A stretch of 64,000 nt of DNA from Enterococcus ureilyticus (GCF_001730315.1 NZ_MIKC01000039.1:161961-225960), one strand, 5' to 3'. Shown: positions 16,011 through 25,764, counted from the first letter of the stretch. The notes: generated from the sequence alone by a model not told the origin. Made by a program: numbers and translations.

Positions 16011-16874
16011 TTAAGTAGTGCTCAATGTTTTATCTAGCCATAGGATTAACGCTTGATAAGCTTGCAATCCTTCGTTTTTAGTAATGTCTCCATCAAAATC
16101 ATGAGGAAGAGCTTCAATTTCTTCATAAGTGGCATTAGGGATTTTGCTGCTAGCAATACGTGATAGTTCAACTGGGACATCTTGGTCCGCTGAACTATGA
16201 GCCAAAAATACCGGTGGAAGTTCAGCAAGCTCAGTATCAGTTAAACTGAATGTTTCTTTTTCACTAGGTGAGCTGACGAGATAACTTAACCAGTTACCAA
16301 ATTGCCGACCAGATAAATAAAGTGAAAAACGTTCATTAATTGAAACTTCTGCGATTGGGTTAGGATAGATCAACTCTTGGGCAGCCAAAGGGGCTATTTT
16401 AGGAAATTGATTGTAATAACTGCTAGGCTGACTAAATGAAGGACTCATCAGATCATAATAGCCATAAAAACTAATCAGTCCTTTTTGCTCTGGGAAAGGA
16501 TAACGAGCAGATAATAGATAGGACAGAAAACCACCAGCCGAACGTCCAAACAAGAAATAATCCGAATGTTCTAGACCTAGTGTCGTTTGATAATGCTTCA
16601 AGAACCAATCAATTGCTTCTTTTAAATAACTAACAATAGTTGGCAGTTTGACTTCAGGTGCTAATGGATAATCAATGGTCAATACGTTGTAACCATTTTC
16701 TGTTAAAAGCTGACAATAAACTTCTGGTAAATCATCTCGTTGTCCATAAAGCAAGCCACCACCGTGGAAGTAAAGTAATGTAGCTTTTGTTTGACAATTG
16801 TTTTGAGCTGAGTAATAGGTCATAAATAATTTCAAATTATCGAATTGACTATAACAAAATTCTTGTTTTAACAT
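16011..16874 (-). CDS. Alpha/beta hydrolase
   Basis: The 287-residue cytosolic protein has the oxyanion motif FHGGG of the hormone-sensitive-lipase-like hydrolases, nucleophile elbow GRSAGG, an acid in AHSSADQDVP and the His in LPHDFDG. It probably hydrolyses a small carboxylic ester; the natural substrate is unknown. The ATG at 16874 is preceded by GAGGAGG at 6 bases; a longer start at 16889 would include that site. It faces away from the allantoin island and towards tig, as a single gene. Confidence 0.85.
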   Translation of the reverse strand: MLKQEFCYSQFDNLKLFMTYYSAQNNCQTKATLLYFHGGGLLYGQRDDLPEVYCQLLTENGYNVLTIDYPLAPEVKLPTIVSYLKEAIDWFLKHYQTTLGLEHSDYFLFGRSAGGFLSYLLSARYPFPEQKGLISFYGYYDLMSPSFSQPSSYYNQFPKIAPLAAQELIYPNPIAEVSINERFSLYLSGRQFGNWLSYLVSSPSEKETFSLTDTELAELPPVFLAHSSADQDVPVELSRIASSKIPNATYEEIEALPHDFDGDITKNEGLQAYQALILWLDKTLSTT

Positions 16875-17089
16875 AATGATCCTCCTCATTTAAAAATTGG
16901 ACAGGTTTGTTTTGCAGCAATAGGTATTTTTTCTTAAGGGCATTTTATCATTTTTTCAAAGAATTAACCTGTAAATTTTAAAAATTTCACGAACTTATTT
17001 CTATTTTAACCCAAATAGCTCTAGTCTTTATGTTTAAAGCGCACAAAGATAGGAGCTGATTTGTGAAATGTGGATAGTGTATGAAAACT

Positions 17090-17103
17090 GGCAACCGCTT
17101 ACA
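17090..17103 (+). promoter_or_regulatory. cre-like operator upstream of allC
   Basis: GGCAACCGCTTACA matches the cre consensus TGnAAnCGnTTnCA except for the first base. It shares ACCGCTTACAAT with sites at 984 and 30040. It lies 35 bases before the allC start, where CcpA would repress the island when better carbon sources are present (inference). Confidence 0.6.
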
Positions 17104-17137
17104 ATGGTTATGATAATAAAAGAGGGAGATGTATCAA

Positions 17138-18364
17138 ATGGATTTAAAAAAAGTTTTACAAGAAAATATCGATCACTTATCTAGTATTGGCAACGACCCA
17201 ACAGGCGGAATGACCCGTTTATTGTATTCTGATTCCTGGTTGGAAGCACAAAAATCTGTGAAAGAAACATTGGAAGCTATCGGCATGACCGCTTCATTTG
17301 ATGAGATCGGTAACCTCTTTGGTAGAGTAGAAGGTACAGAGCATCCAGAAGAAACCATTTTATCAGGTTCACATATTGATACCGTTGTGAACGGTGGTAA
17401 CTTAGATGGTCAATTTGGGGTCATTGCAGCGTACGTTGCAATCCAATATTTATTAGAAACACATGGTAAACCGAAACGTTCTTTAGAAGTCATTTCAATG
17501 GCTGAAGAAGAAGGCAGTCGTTTCCCAACAGTATTCTGGGGTAGTAAAAACTTTGTCGGAGAAGCGAAAAAAGAAGACGTTATTGAAATCGCTGATTTTG
17601 AAGGGTTGAAATTTGTAGAAGAAATGCAACGTCACGGTTTTGACTTTAGAGATGAAAGCAAAGCAGCTAGAGATGATATCAAAGCTTTTGTAGAAATCCA
17701 CATTGAACAAGGAACTGTCCTTGAAAAAGAACAATTACAAATCGGTGTTGTTAATAACATCGCGGGTCAAAGACGTTATACGATCGTTCTAAAAGGTGAA
17801 GCAAACCATGCTGGTACAACACCAATGGGGTATCGTAAAGATGCAGTGTATGCTTTTGCGAAGATCTGTTCACAAGCAATCGATCGTGCTTTAGAAGTGG
17901 GGGATCCGTTAGTATTGACCTTCGGTAAGGTTGAACCCAAACCAAATACAGTAAATGTGGTTCCAGGTGAAGTGTTATTTACAATGGATTGCCGCCATAC
18001 AGACAGCGGTGAGCTACACGCCTTTACCCAAGAAATTGAACAATTGATGAAAGATATTGCAGCGCAACACGGTTTAGAAATCGACATTGACTTATGGATG
18101 GATGAAGCGCCAGTTCCAATGAATGAAGAAATCGTAACGGCAATCGAAACGGCAGCTAAAGCTGAAAATATGAAATACAAAGTAATGCATAGTGGAGCTG
18201 GACATGATTCTCAAATCATCGCGCCAAACTTTCCGACAGCAATGATTTTTGTACCAAGTATCAATGGTATCAGCCATAATCCAGCTGAAGCTACTGATAT
18301 TGATGATTTAGTCAATGGTGTAAAAGTATTGGCTAGCACATTATATGAATTAGCTTATAAATAA
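17138..18364 (+). CDS. allC: Allantoate amidohydrolase (M20/hydantoinase-carbamoylase family)
   Basis: AllC hydrolyses allantoate to (S)-ureidoglycine, CO2 and ammonia. The 408-residue product shows the metal-binding motifs of the family: GSHIDTVVNGGNLDGQFG, MAEEEGSRFP, VEIHIEQG, the substrate/dimer segment HAGTTPMGYRKDA and SGAGHDSQII. The fold alone cannot separate AllC from N-carbamoyl amino acid hydrolases, but allB, allE and allD in the same island decide it. The ATG at 17138 follows GAGGGAG by 9 bases; an ATG at 17129 abuts that site. First gene of a run of eight plus-strand genes to 26703. Confidence 0.9.
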   Translation: MDLKKVLQENIDHLSSIGNDPTGGMTRLLYSDSWLEAQKSVKETLEAIGMTASFDEIGNLFGRVEGTEHPEETILSGSHIDTVVNGGNLDGQFGVIAAYVAIQYLLETHGKPKRSLEVISMAEEEGSRFPTVFWGSKNFVGEAKKEDVIEIADFEGLKFVEEMQRHGFDFRDESKAARDDIKAFVEIHIEQGTVLEKEQLQIGVVNNIAGQRRYTIVLKGEANHAGTTPMGYRKDAVYAFAKICSQAIDRALEVGDPLVLTFGKVEPKPNTVNVVPGEVLFTMDCRHTDSGELHAFTQEIEQLMKDIAAQHGLEIDIDLWMDEAPVPMNEEIVTAIETAAKAENMKYKVMHSGAGHDSQIIAPNFPTAMIFVPSINGISHNPAEATDIDDLVNGVKVLASTLYELAYK

Positions 18365-18385
18365 GAGAAAGTAGGAGAAATAGAA

Positions 18386-19171
18386 ATGGGTTATAAAAAT
18401 AATCAAACGGGCTATCTTGATGGATTATTATCATCTAGAGCCGTTATCAAAAAAAATAATTATGCATTGATTCCACATGATGGGTTAGTAAATAATGTGA
18501 TTCCTGGCTTTGAAAATTGTGATTGTTCGATTTTAGGGTCAAAACAATTAGGAGCCAATTTTGTTGATTATATCATTACAATACACAAAGATGGCAACAA
18601 TCAACGTGGCTTCGGTGGCGAAGGTGTTGAAACAATTGTTTATGTGATCGACGGTGTTTTAAATGTCAATGATGGTACTGAAACACACAAACTAACAAAA
18701 GGCGGCTATGCATATTTACCAGCCAGCACGTTAATGTATCTAGAAAATGGTCAAGATGCTGATACAGAAATTTTCTTATACAAAAAACGTTACCAACCAT
18801 TAGAAGGTTATGAAGCACACAAAGTAGTCGGCAATGTAAATGACATGGAGCCAATCGAATACGAAGGCATGAAAGACGTTCTTTTATGGGATTTCTTACC
18901 GAAAGATCTAGGTTTTGATATGAACTTCCACATCCTTTCATTTGAACCAGGAGCAAGTCACGGCTATATCGAAACGCATTATCAAGAACATGGCGCCTAT
19001 TTACTTTCTGGACAAGGCATGTATAACTTAGATAATGAGTGGATGCCAGTCGAAAAAGGAGATTATATCTTTATGAGTTCATACGTGCAACAAGCAGCTT
19101 ACGCAGTAGGACGTGATGAACCTTTAATGTATGTTTATTCAAAAGATTGCAACCGTGATCCAGAAATTTAA
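18386..19171 (+). CDS. allE: (S)-ureidoglycine aminohydrolase AllE (bicupin)
   Basis: AllE (YlbA) releases ammonia from (S)-ureidoglycine to give (S)-ureidoglycolate. The 261-residue product is a double cupin: the first barrel around [20 protein letters not shown], the second with the manganese-binding [18 protein letters not shown] and a tail [20 protein letters not shown]. Length matches E. coli AllE. It follows allC by 21 bases with GTAGGAG as ribosome site. It supplies the AllD enzymes downstream. Confidence 0.93.
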   Translation: MGYKNNQTGYLDGLLSSRAVIKKNNYALIPHDGLVNNVIPGFENCDCSILGSKQLGANFVDYIITIHKDGNNQRGFGGEGVETIVYVIDGVLNVNDGTETHKLTKGGYAYLPASTLMYLENGQDADTEIFLYKKRYQPLEGYEAHKVVGNVNDMEPIEYEGMKDVLLWDFLPKDLGFDMNFHILSFEPGASHGYIETHYQEHGAYLLSGQGMYNLDNEWMPVEKGDYIFMSSYVQQAAYAVGRDEPLMYVYSKDCNRDPEI

Positions 19172-19194
19172 TTTGATGAAGAGGAAGTTTAAGA

Positions 19195-20262
19195 ATGAAT
19201 GAAACTGTTGTAGTGAAACCAGAAGAATTGCATGATTTGATTGAAAAAAAATTAATGACAGCTGGCTTAAAGCCAGAACATGCAGATGAAGTGGCGACAC
19301 ATTTGGTATTTGCAGATGCATGCGGCATCCACTCACATGGCGCCGTTAGGGTAGAATATTATGCAGAACAAATCGATAAAGGCGGCGTAACGCTTGATCC
19401 TAAGATTGAGTTTGAAGAAACTGGACCAAGTTCAGGAATCGTTCATGGAAAAAATGGTGCAGGGCAATTTGTTGCGGATGTGGGACTTGGCTATGCGATT
19501 GATATGGCAAAAAAATCTGGCGTTGCGGCTGTTGGGATTTCTAAAATCAGCCATAGCGGAGCACTGTCTTACTATGTAAAAAAAGCAGCGCAACAAGATT
19601 TGATAGCTATTGCAATGTGCCAATCTGATCCGATGGTTGTCCCATTTGGTGGCAAAGAAAATTACTTTGGGACAAACCCAATCGCCTTTGCAGCACCTAG
19701 GCAAGGTCATGATCCAGTTGTTTTCGATATGGCAACAACTGTTCAAGCATGGGGAAAAGTTTTAGATGCCCGTTCTAAAAATAAAGATATTCCAAATACC
19801 TGGGCAGTTGATAAAGACGGTAAACCAACAACTGATCCCCACAAAGTCAATGGCTTATTACCGATTGCTGGACCAAAGGGCTACGGTTTGATGATGATGG
19901 TAGATATTTTATCTGGTATGCTTTTAGGCTTACCATTTGGCAAACACGTTTCTTCAATGTATGACGATATAAGCAAAGGACGTAATGTGGGTCAAATGTA
20001 TATTTTGATCGATCCAAAACGTTTCACTGATTTAGAGATGTTCAAAGAATCTGTGAACGGTATGGTAGAAGAGTTACATGAAATTCCCGCAGCTGATGGA
20101 TTTGAACAAGTCTATTATCCAGGAGAAATCAATCAACTCAATTATGAAAAATCAATGACAGATGGTATCGACATCGTTAAGGATATCTACGACTATTTAA
20201 AGAGTGATACTCTTCATTTTGATCGATATGAAAATACAAATGCATTTGGTGAGAAAAAATAA
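19195..20262 (+). CDS. allD: Ureidoglycolate dehydrogenase AllD, first copy
   Basis: AllD oxidises (S)-ureidoglycolate to oxalurate with NAD. The 355-residue protein belongs to the Ldh_2 malate/L-sulfolactate dehydrogenase family: ACGIHSHGAVRVEYYAEQI with the catalytic-region His, VGISKISHSGALSYYVKKAA, FGTNPIAFAAP, VFDMATTVQAWGKV and PIAGPKGYGLMMMVDILSGM. It starts behind GAGGAAG, 23 bases after allE. A second AllD-type gene lies at 20559; the two are close paralogs. One may act on another 2-hydroxyacid; this copy directly follows allE and is the better candidate for the classical reaction. Confidence 0.9.
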   Translation: MNETVVVKPEELHDLIEKKLMTAGLKPEHADEVATHLVFADACGIHSHGAVRVEYYAEQIDKGGVTLDPKIEFEETGPSSGIVHGKNGAGQFVADVGLGYAIDMAKKSGVAAVGISKISHSGALSYYVKKAAQQDLIAIAMCQSDPMVVPFGGKENYFGTNPIAFAAPRQGHDPVVFDMATTVQAWGKVLDARSKNKDIPNTWAVDKDGKPTTDPHKVNGLLPIAGPKGYGLMMMVDILSGMLLGLPFGKHVSSMYDDISKGRNVGQMYILIDPKRFTDLEMFKESVNGMVEELHEIPAADGFEQVYYPGEINQLNYEKSMTDGIDIVKDIYDYLKSDTLHFDRYENTNAFGEKK

Positions 20263-20355
20263 AATTTGTTGAACTATGATGCTTCACGAAAATGTTGTTT
20301 GGTTTGTATAAGTATTAGCGAAGCGGAGAATTGTTGTCGTATGGTATCTAGCTAC

Positions 20356-20452
20356 GCGGGCTAGCTTCTCGGAAAAAAGATAAAAATTGAATGAGGCCCA
20401 AAGCACCTCAGTCAATTTTTCCTATTTTTCTGTCGAAGCTGAACGAGCCCGC
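20356..20452 (+). repeat. Long hairpin repeat, copy 1 (allD1-allD2 spacer)
   Basis: Nested stems: GCGGGCT/AGCCCGC and AGCTTC/GAAGCT outside, then GAAAAA/TATTTTTC, an internal loop, and AAAAATTGA...TGAGG pairing with CCTCAGTCAATTTTT at the tip. Copies with the same plan lie at 21617, 23492 and (minus strand) 28423. The 296-base spacer 20263-20558 also contains AGCGAAGCG at 20317 and 20513 and its reverse CGCTTCGCT at 20450, and no gene. Confidence 0.75.
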
Positions 20453-20558
20453 TTCGCTTTTGCTTTGAAACACAGTGAATGAAATGAACTTATGTTAAAA
20501 AGTACAAGGTGTAGCGAAGCGCAACGTTGTTACCGATAATAAAAGGAGGCGTTTTAAA

Positions 20559-21608
20559 ATGAGAGTAAAAAAAGCGGATTTACATCAACTAATCAAAGAT
20601 AAAATACAGAAAGCTGGTTTATCAGAGGAACATGCAGGAATCGTAAGTGATGTGTTAACCTTTGCAGATGCTAGAGGAATTCATTCCCACGGTGCAATGC
20701 GCGTGGAATATTATTCGGAAAGAATAGCAAAAGGCGGTATCACGAATGATCCTACTTTTTCTTTTAACCAAACAGCTCCTAGCTGTGGTATGTTTGAAGG
20801 CGATAACGGTTCTGGTTTTGTAGCAGCAGAAAAAGCAATGGATTTAGCGATTGAAATGGCCAAGAAAAATGGTGTCGCTGTTGTAGGAGTTCGTAACATC
20901 TCTCATAGCGGAGCGCTTGCCTATTATGTAGAAAGGGCCGCAGCACAAGATATGGTCGCTCTTTCTGTTTGCCAATCTGACCCAATGGTTGTGCCATTTG
21001 GAGGAAGTGAACCTTACTTTGGCACAAATCCAATTGCCTTTGCAGCACCTAGCAATGATGACCGTGTTATAACGTTCGATATGGCCACAACTGTTCAAGC
21101 ATGGGGGAAAATTTTACATGCTCGTTCTAAAAAAGAAGCTATACCAGATACATGGGCAGTAGATGCTAAAGGGAATCCGACAACAGATTCGACAGCTGTG
21201 AATGCTTTATTACCAATTGCGGGACCTAAAGGCTATGGTTTGATGATGATGGTAGATGTTTTATCTGGTATTCTACTGGGCGTGCCATTTGGCAAACACG
21301 TTTCTTCCATGTATCATGATTTATCGAAAGGTCGTGAACTAGGCCAGCTTCATATTGTGATCAATCCAGATTTCTTCATTGGTTTAGATGTATTTAAAAA
21401 GAATATTTCAACAATGTTAGATGAATTAAAAGAAATCAGCCCGAGTCCTGGTTTTACTGAGGTTAATTATCCAGGTGAACGAGGGCGCGCACGTGAAAAA
21501 AATTATGAAGAAAATGGAATTGAAATCGTAGATGATATTTACGAATATCTAGTCAGTGATGACATTCATTATGATCGTTATGATCACAAAAATAAGTTTG
21601 CGGAATAA
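20559..21608 (+). CDS. AllD-type dehydrogenase, second copy
   Basis: A 349-residue Ldh_2-family dehydrogenase, strongly similar to the first AllD along its whole length (shared ARGIHSHGAMRVEYYSERI-like start, NISHSGALAYYVERAA, FGTNPIAFAAP, ITFDMATTVQAWGKILHARS, PIAGPKGYGLMMMVDVLSGI). Differences concentrate near the C terminus and around residues 55-75. The gene has its own AAAGGAGG site after a long structured spacer, so its translation may be set separately. It may be a redundant ureidoglycolate dehydrogenase or use a related 2-hydroxyacid, for example reducing oxamate-side products; this is open. Confidence 0.85.
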   Translation: MRVKKADLHQLIKDKIQKAGLSEEHAGIVSDVLTFADARGIHSHGAMRVEYYSERIAKGGITNDPTFSFNQTAPSCGMFEGDNGSGFVAAEKAMDLAIEMAKKNGVAVVGVRNISHSGALAYYVERAAAQDMVALSVCQSDPMVVPFGGSEPYFGTNPIAFAAPSNDDRVITFDMATTVQAWGKILHARSKKEAIPDTWAVDAKGNPTTDSTAVNALLPIAGPKGYGLMMMVDVLSGILLGVPFGKHVSSMYHDLSKGRELGQLHIVINPDFFIGLDVFKKNISTMLDELKEISPSPGFTEVNYPGERGRAREKNYEENGIEIVDDIYEYLVSDDIHYDRYDHKNKFAE

Positions 21609-21616
21609 TCTTTTTG

Positions 21617-21685
21617 CAAAAAAAGATAGCAACCGAATGAGACAAAAAACGGCATAGTCGATTTTTCTTATTTTTCAGTCGAAAC
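21617..21685 (+). repeat. Long hairpin repeat, copy 2 (allD2-fdrA spacer)
   Basis: The copy keeps AAAAAAAGATA at the left and TTTTTCTTATTTTTCAGTCG at the right, but the apical pairing is poorer than in the other copies, so it is probably decaying. It lies between allD2 and the fdrA ribosome site. Confidence 0.55.
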
Positions 21686-21727
21686 ATAGTAAGTCCGTTA
21701 CACTTTTAATCAAATGGAGGAATTTCA

Positions 21728-23485
21728 ATGCTGCATACAATTATTAAAGCAAATAGCTATCAAGATTCAATCGTATTGATGCTATTAACCAACAAATTAA
21801 ATACAATCGAGGGTGTTCACAATGTTTCCGTTATGATGGGGACACCTGCAAATAAAGACATCTTTAAAACAGGTGGTTTATACACAGATGAGTTAGAAAA
21901 AGCTTCTTCAAATGACATGGTAATCGTGTTAGATATTGAAGATGATTCATTGATCGACCAAGTTTTAACTGAAATCGATGTATTTTTAGAAGAACAAACA
22001 AAAGGTGGCGGCGATGCCTCAGGTGAAGAAGTTGTTAAAACTTGGGACAAAGCTTTTGAACTTGGGAAAGATGCAGGCGTGGTTGTCTTCTCTATTCCAG
22101 GAACACATGCAGCACTTGAAATTGAAAAAGCTTTGGATGAAGGCAAACATGTTTTTTGCTTCAGTGATAATGTTGCTATTGAAGATGAAAAACGTCTAAA
22201 AGAAAAAGCACATGATGCAGGTCTTTTATTAATGGGACCAGATTGCGGAACTGGGATTATCAATGGTATTCCTGTAGCCTTTACAAATGCTGTTCGTAAA
22301 GGGAAAATCGGTGTTGTTGGTGCTTCTGGAACAGGGATTCAAGAAGTAACAACGATCATCCACAAATTAGGTGGCGGTGTGACGAATGCAATCGGGACTG
22401 GCGGACGTGATTTAAAAGCTGAAATTGGCGGAATCACTTTAAAAGACAGTATTATGACATTAGAGAAAGACCCTAACACAGAAGTGGTTGTTGTGATCTC
22501 TAAACCACCTGCACCAGAAGTTCGTGATGAAGTCTTAAATCTTTTAAGAAGCATCTCAAAACCTGCTGTAACGATTTTCCTAGGCGAAAAACCAACATCT
22601 CATGAAGAAAATCTTTATCGTGCCTATACATTAGAAGAAGCCGCTCAAACAGCTGTTCAATTATTAAATAAAGAAACGGTTACAACTGTAAAAGAAACAC
22701 TAACTGTTCCTGCTCATTCTTTCAAACCTGAACAAAAATATGTTAAAGGTTTATATTCTGGCGGAACGCTTGCTTATGAAGCGGCAATGTTGATCAAAGA
22801 AGGTTTAGCATTAACAGGTGACGAACATGCACCAGAAGGCTTTATCTTACAAAATCAAGGTCATGAAATCATTGACTTAGGTGACGATGTTTATACACAA
22901 GGAAAACCTCATCCAATGATCGATCCAACAAAACGCAAAGAAATGTTAGAAGAAGCGGGCCAAGATCCTGAAACGGCAATCATTCTTTTAGATGTTGTAT
23001 TAGGTTATGGTTCTCATGCCAACATGGCGCAAGAACTAGCACCAACCATCAAAGAGATCAAAGCTCAAGCGGCCTCTGATGGAAGAGAATTATTTGTGAT
23101 CGGTACGATTGTAGGGACAGACGAAGATCCTCAAAATATTCATGGACAAGAAACGATCATGAAAGAGGCTGGTGTGATCCTTTGCGATAGTAATGCACAA
23201 GCAGTACGTTTAGCATTAGCTATTTTAGATCATCCATTGACTCAAACAGATAAAGCAATCGAAGCAGCACCGGCAGTGAATCCAGTTGCAATTGAACCAA
23301 CAGAAGCGATGTTAGCCTTATTAACAAATCAAGGATTTATCAACGTTGGCCTACGTAGCTTCTCAGAAGCCATCATCAACCATGGTGGTAAAGTAGTTCA
23401 ATATGATTGGCAACCAGTTGCAGGCGGAAACATTACACTGCAAAAAGCATTACAATTCTTAAATAAAGTAGCATTAGCTAAATAA
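21728..23485 (+). CDS. fdrA: FdrA, acyl-CoA synthetase-like subunit of oxamate carbamoyltransferase
   Basis: FdrA (AllF) is one of three subunits reported for E. coli oxamate carbamoyltransferase, which splits oxalurate with phosphate into oxamate and carbamoyl phosphate. The 585-residue product resembles succinyl-CoA synthetase alpha/beta chains: a CoA-binding-like part with LLMGPDCGTGIINGIPVAF, VGVVGASGTGIQEVTTII-like IGVVGASGTGIQEVT and GIGTGGRDL-like NAIGTGGRDLKAEIGGI, and a ligase-like part with GLYSGGTLAYEAA and GYGSHANM. GGAGG at 21716 sets the ATG. YlbE and YlbF follow, as in enterobacterial allantoin clusters. The subunit roles inside the complex are not defined from sequence. Confidence 0.92.
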   Translation: MLHTIIKANSYQDSIVLMLLTNKLNTIEGVHNVSVMMGTPANKDIFKTGGLYTDELEKASSNDMVIVLDIEDDSLIDQVLTEIDVFLEEQTKGGGDASGEEVVKTWDKAFELGKDAGVVVFSIPGTHAALEIEKALDEGKHVFCFSDNVAIEDEKRLKEKAHDAGLLLMGPDCGTGIINGIPVAFTNAVRKGKIGVVGASGTGIQEVTTIIHKLGGGVTNAIGTGGRDLKAEIGGITLKDSIMTLEKDPNTEVVVVISKPPAPEVRDEVLNLLRSISKPAVTIFLGEKPTSHEENLYRAYTLEEAAQTAVQLLNKETVTTVKETLTVPAHSFKPEQKYVKGLYSGGTLAYEAAMLIKEGLALTGDEHAPEGFILQNQGHEIIDLGDDVYTQGKPHPMIDPTKRKEMLEEAGQDPETAIILLDVVLGYGSHANMAQELAPTIKEIKAQAASDGRELFVIGTIVGTDEDPQNIHGQETIMKEAGVILCDSNAQAVRLALAILDHPLTQTDKAIEAAPAVNPVAIEPTEAMLALLTNQGFINVGLRSFSEAIINHGGKVVQYDWQPVAGGNITLQKALQFLNKVALAK

Positions 23486-23491
23486 ATTATC

Positions 23492-23602
23492 CAGCTTACT
23501 GAGCTAGCTCCTCAGAAAAAAGATAAAATTAGATTGTGGTAAAAAGCACCACATTCTATTTTTCCTATTTTTCAGTCGGAGCTGATCAAGCTCATTCAGC
23601 TT
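23492..23602 (+). repeat. Long hairpin repeat, copy 3 (fdrA-ylbE spacer)
   Basis: Best-formed copy. Outer pairs GAGCT/AGCTC and AGCTCC/GGAGCT, GAAAAA/TATTTTTC, an internal loop AGAT/CCTA, and a tip stem ATTGTGGT / ACCACATT around AAAAAGC. The tip sequence differs from copy 1 but stays paired. Its 3' end (CATTCAGCTTTTAACGGAGG) runs into the ylbE ribosome site. Confidence 0.8.
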
Positions 23603-23621
23603 TTAACGGAGGAAAATCAAA

Positions 23622-24890
23622 ATGGCATATAAAACAATCGATGAGGCAAACCAAGCGGTAGCAGCAAAAATCGTTGCTGGTTCTCCTTTCTTATTAGATG
23701 TAGTCCCAGCAAATTCAGTGATCGAAGAATTGAATGAAGGAAAAGTCCTATTACATGCAGGTCCTCCAATTACTTACGATAAAATGGTCGATCCAATTCA
23801 AGGCGCTTGTGTAGGTGCAGTTTTATTTGAAGAATGGTGTGAAACAGAAGAAGAAGCCAGAAAATTGCTAGAATCTGGTGAAGTAAAATTAATTCCGTGT
23901 CATCACGTAAATGCGGTTGGACCAATGGGTGGTATCACTTCAGGAAACATGGCAGTCTTAGTTGTTGAAAATAAAACTGACGGTAACCGTGCTTTTTGTA
24001 CAATGAACGAAGGAATCGGCGCGGTACTACGTTTTGGTGCATATTCTGACGAAGTAATCACTCGTTTAAGATGGATGAGAGATACTTTAGCTCCTGTTTT
24101 AAGTGCAGCATTGAAAACAAAAGAAGATGGCTTAAACATCAATGTATTAGTTGCCAAAGCAATTGCTATGGGAGATGAGTTCCATCAACGTAACATTGCG
24201 GCATCATTAGCATTCTTGAAAGAAATGGCCCCAATCATCGTTGGGTTGACTGAAATTGACCAAACGAAGCGTGAAGAAGTTGTTCAATTTTTAGCAGATA
24301 CCGATCAATTCTTCTTAAACATCATGATGGCATCAGCGAAAGCTGTCATGGATGGTGCAAGACAAATTCAAGAAGGAACAATCGTAACGGCAATGTGTAG
24401 AAATGGATATGAGTTTGGTATTCGTATTGCTGGTATGGGGGATGAATGGTTTACAGGACCAGTCAATACACCTCAAGGCTTATATTTCTCTGGATTTAGT
24501 GAAGCAGATGCGGCTCCTGATATGGGAGACAGTGCTATCACTGAAACGTTTGGTGTTGGTGGTATGGCGATGATCGCAGCACCTGCTGTAACTCGTTTTG
24601 TAGGTTCAGGCGGATTCTACGATGCATTGAATACTAGTAATGAGATGACAGAAATTTGTATTGATACAAATCCAAATTTCCCAGTTCCAACATGGGACTT
24701 TAAAGGAATTTGTTTAGGAATCGATGCACGAAAAGTGGTAGAAACAGGAATTCTTCCCGTAATCAATACAGGGATCGCCAATAAAAAAGCAGGCTTAGGT
24801 CAAATCGGAGCAGGCACTGTAACGCCGCCAATCGACTGTTTTGAAAAAGCAGTTTTAGCCTATGCGAAAAAATTAGGTTTTACAGAATAA
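23622..24890 (+). CDS. ylbE: YlbE (DUF1116), subunit of oxamate carbamoyltransferase
   Basis: The 422-residue DUF1116 protein corresponds to E. coli YlbE/AllG, required with FdrA and YlbF for oxamate carbamoyltransferase activity. Recognisable features are the N-terminal NQAVAAKIVAGSPFLLDVVPA, HAGPPITYDKMVDPIQGACVGAV, a HHVNAVGPMGGITSGNMAVL segment and GMGDEWFTGPVNTPQGLYF. It is cytosolic. The ATG has AACGGAGG upstream, part of the 3' end of the hairpin repeat. Gene order fdrA-ylbE-ylbF-arcC is that of an energy-yielding unit: oxalurate to carbamoyl phosphate to ATP. Confidence 0.92.
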   Translation: MAYKTIDEANQAVAAKIVAGSPFLLDVVPANSVIEELNEGKVLLHAGPPITYDKMVDPIQGACVGAVLFEEWCETEEEARKLLESGEVKLIPCHHVNAVGPMGGITSGNMAVLVVENKTDGNRAFCTMNEGIGAVLRFGAYSDEVITRLRWMRDTLAPVLSAALKTKEDGLNINVLVAKAIAMGDEFHQRNIAASLAFLKEMAPIIVGLTEIDQTKREEVVQFLADTDQFFLNIMMASAKAVMDGARQIQEGTIVTAMCRNGYEFGIRIAGMGDEWFTGPVNTPQGLYFSGFSEADAAPDMGDSAITETFGVGGMAMIAAPAVTRFVGSGGFYDALNTSNEMTEICIDTNPNFPVPTWDFKGICLGIDARKVVETGILPVINTGIANKKAGLGQIGAGTVTPPIDCFEKAVLAYAKKLGFTE

Positions 24891-24903
24891 AAGGTGAAAA
24901 CAA

Positions 24904-25752
24904 TTGTTTATTAATGCTAGTTTTATAGATCAAGCGCTCTTGGTGACAGGTGACGCTGAACAAGAAAAATGGCAGGTTCACAGTAAATACAAAAATAGCT
25001 TCAATATACAAGACGAAAGGAAAAAACAGTTAGTGGTCATTACGACCACTGACTATCCTTTTATGCCAAATGGTATTTATATAGAAAAAACTGACTTTTT
25101 AGCGTTATTGGCAGCGATTGACATTGGAGAAGGAATAAGTTGGCGTCAAAATACACTTCAATTTTCCCGCAATCATTTATTCTTGATGCATGCTAAGCGC
25201 TATTCTTCTGTTATGCAAAAATCAGCAGATATGCGAATTGAAAGTCAAGAAAAGCTATTTTCATGTGTAGATAAATTAGAAGAAAAAACGGGCAGTCAAA
25301 ATACTTTAGTTGCGTTTATAGCAGCAAAAGAGCCATTTAGCCAGGCTGTAAAACAGCTGTGTTCAAAAGCAGATTCACAACAAAAGTTAGGATTAGAATT
25401 TCTTTTGGGTAGAGGGATGGGCTTAACGCCTTCTGGCGATGATATGATTGTTGGCCACCTTGCTGCAAGATTTTTATTAGAACAAGAAAATGATAGTTTG
25501 AATAATCTATTACTTACTGAACTGTTGTCAGAACAGTCTTTAACAACAGATATCAGCAAGCACTATTTGTTATGCGCATTATCAGCTCGTTTTAGTGAAC
25601 CTGTTCTTCATTTAGTTGGCTCGTTAACGATCGATAGCAGCGAAGAACAAATTGAAAAGAACGTTAGAGCAATTCTGTCAGTCGGACACACGTCTGGTGT
25701 TGATTTATTAGCAGGCTTAATCACTACAATCAAATTACTAAGCATTAATTGA
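24904..25752 (+). CDS. ylbF: YlbF (DUF2877), subunit of oxamate carbamoyltransferase
   Basis: A 282-residue DUF2877 protein, equivalent to E. coli YlbF/AllH. The family hallmark GRGMGLTPSGDDMIVGHLAA is present near residue 175, and VGHTSGVDLLAGL near the C terminus. It starts with TTG behind AAAAGGTG, only 13 bases after ylbE, and arcC follows 12 bases later, so the four genes are one transcription unit. It works with FdrA and YlbE; its own catalytic share is unknown. Confidence 0.88.
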   Translation: MFINASFIDQALLVTGDAEQEKWQVHSKYKNSFNIQDERKKQLVVITTTDYPFMPNGIYIEKTDFLALLAAIDIGEGISWRQNTLQFSRNHLFLMHAKRYSSVMQKSADMRIESQEKLFSCVDKLEEKTGSQNTLVAFIAAKEPFSQAVKQLCSKADSQQKLGLEFLLGRGMGLTPSGDDMIVGHLAARFLLEQENDSLNNLLLTELLSEQSLTTDISKHYLLCALSARFSEPVLHLVGSLTIDSSEEQIEKNVRAILSVGHTSGVDLLAGLITTIKLLSIN

Positions 25753-25764
25753 AGGAGGATTTTT

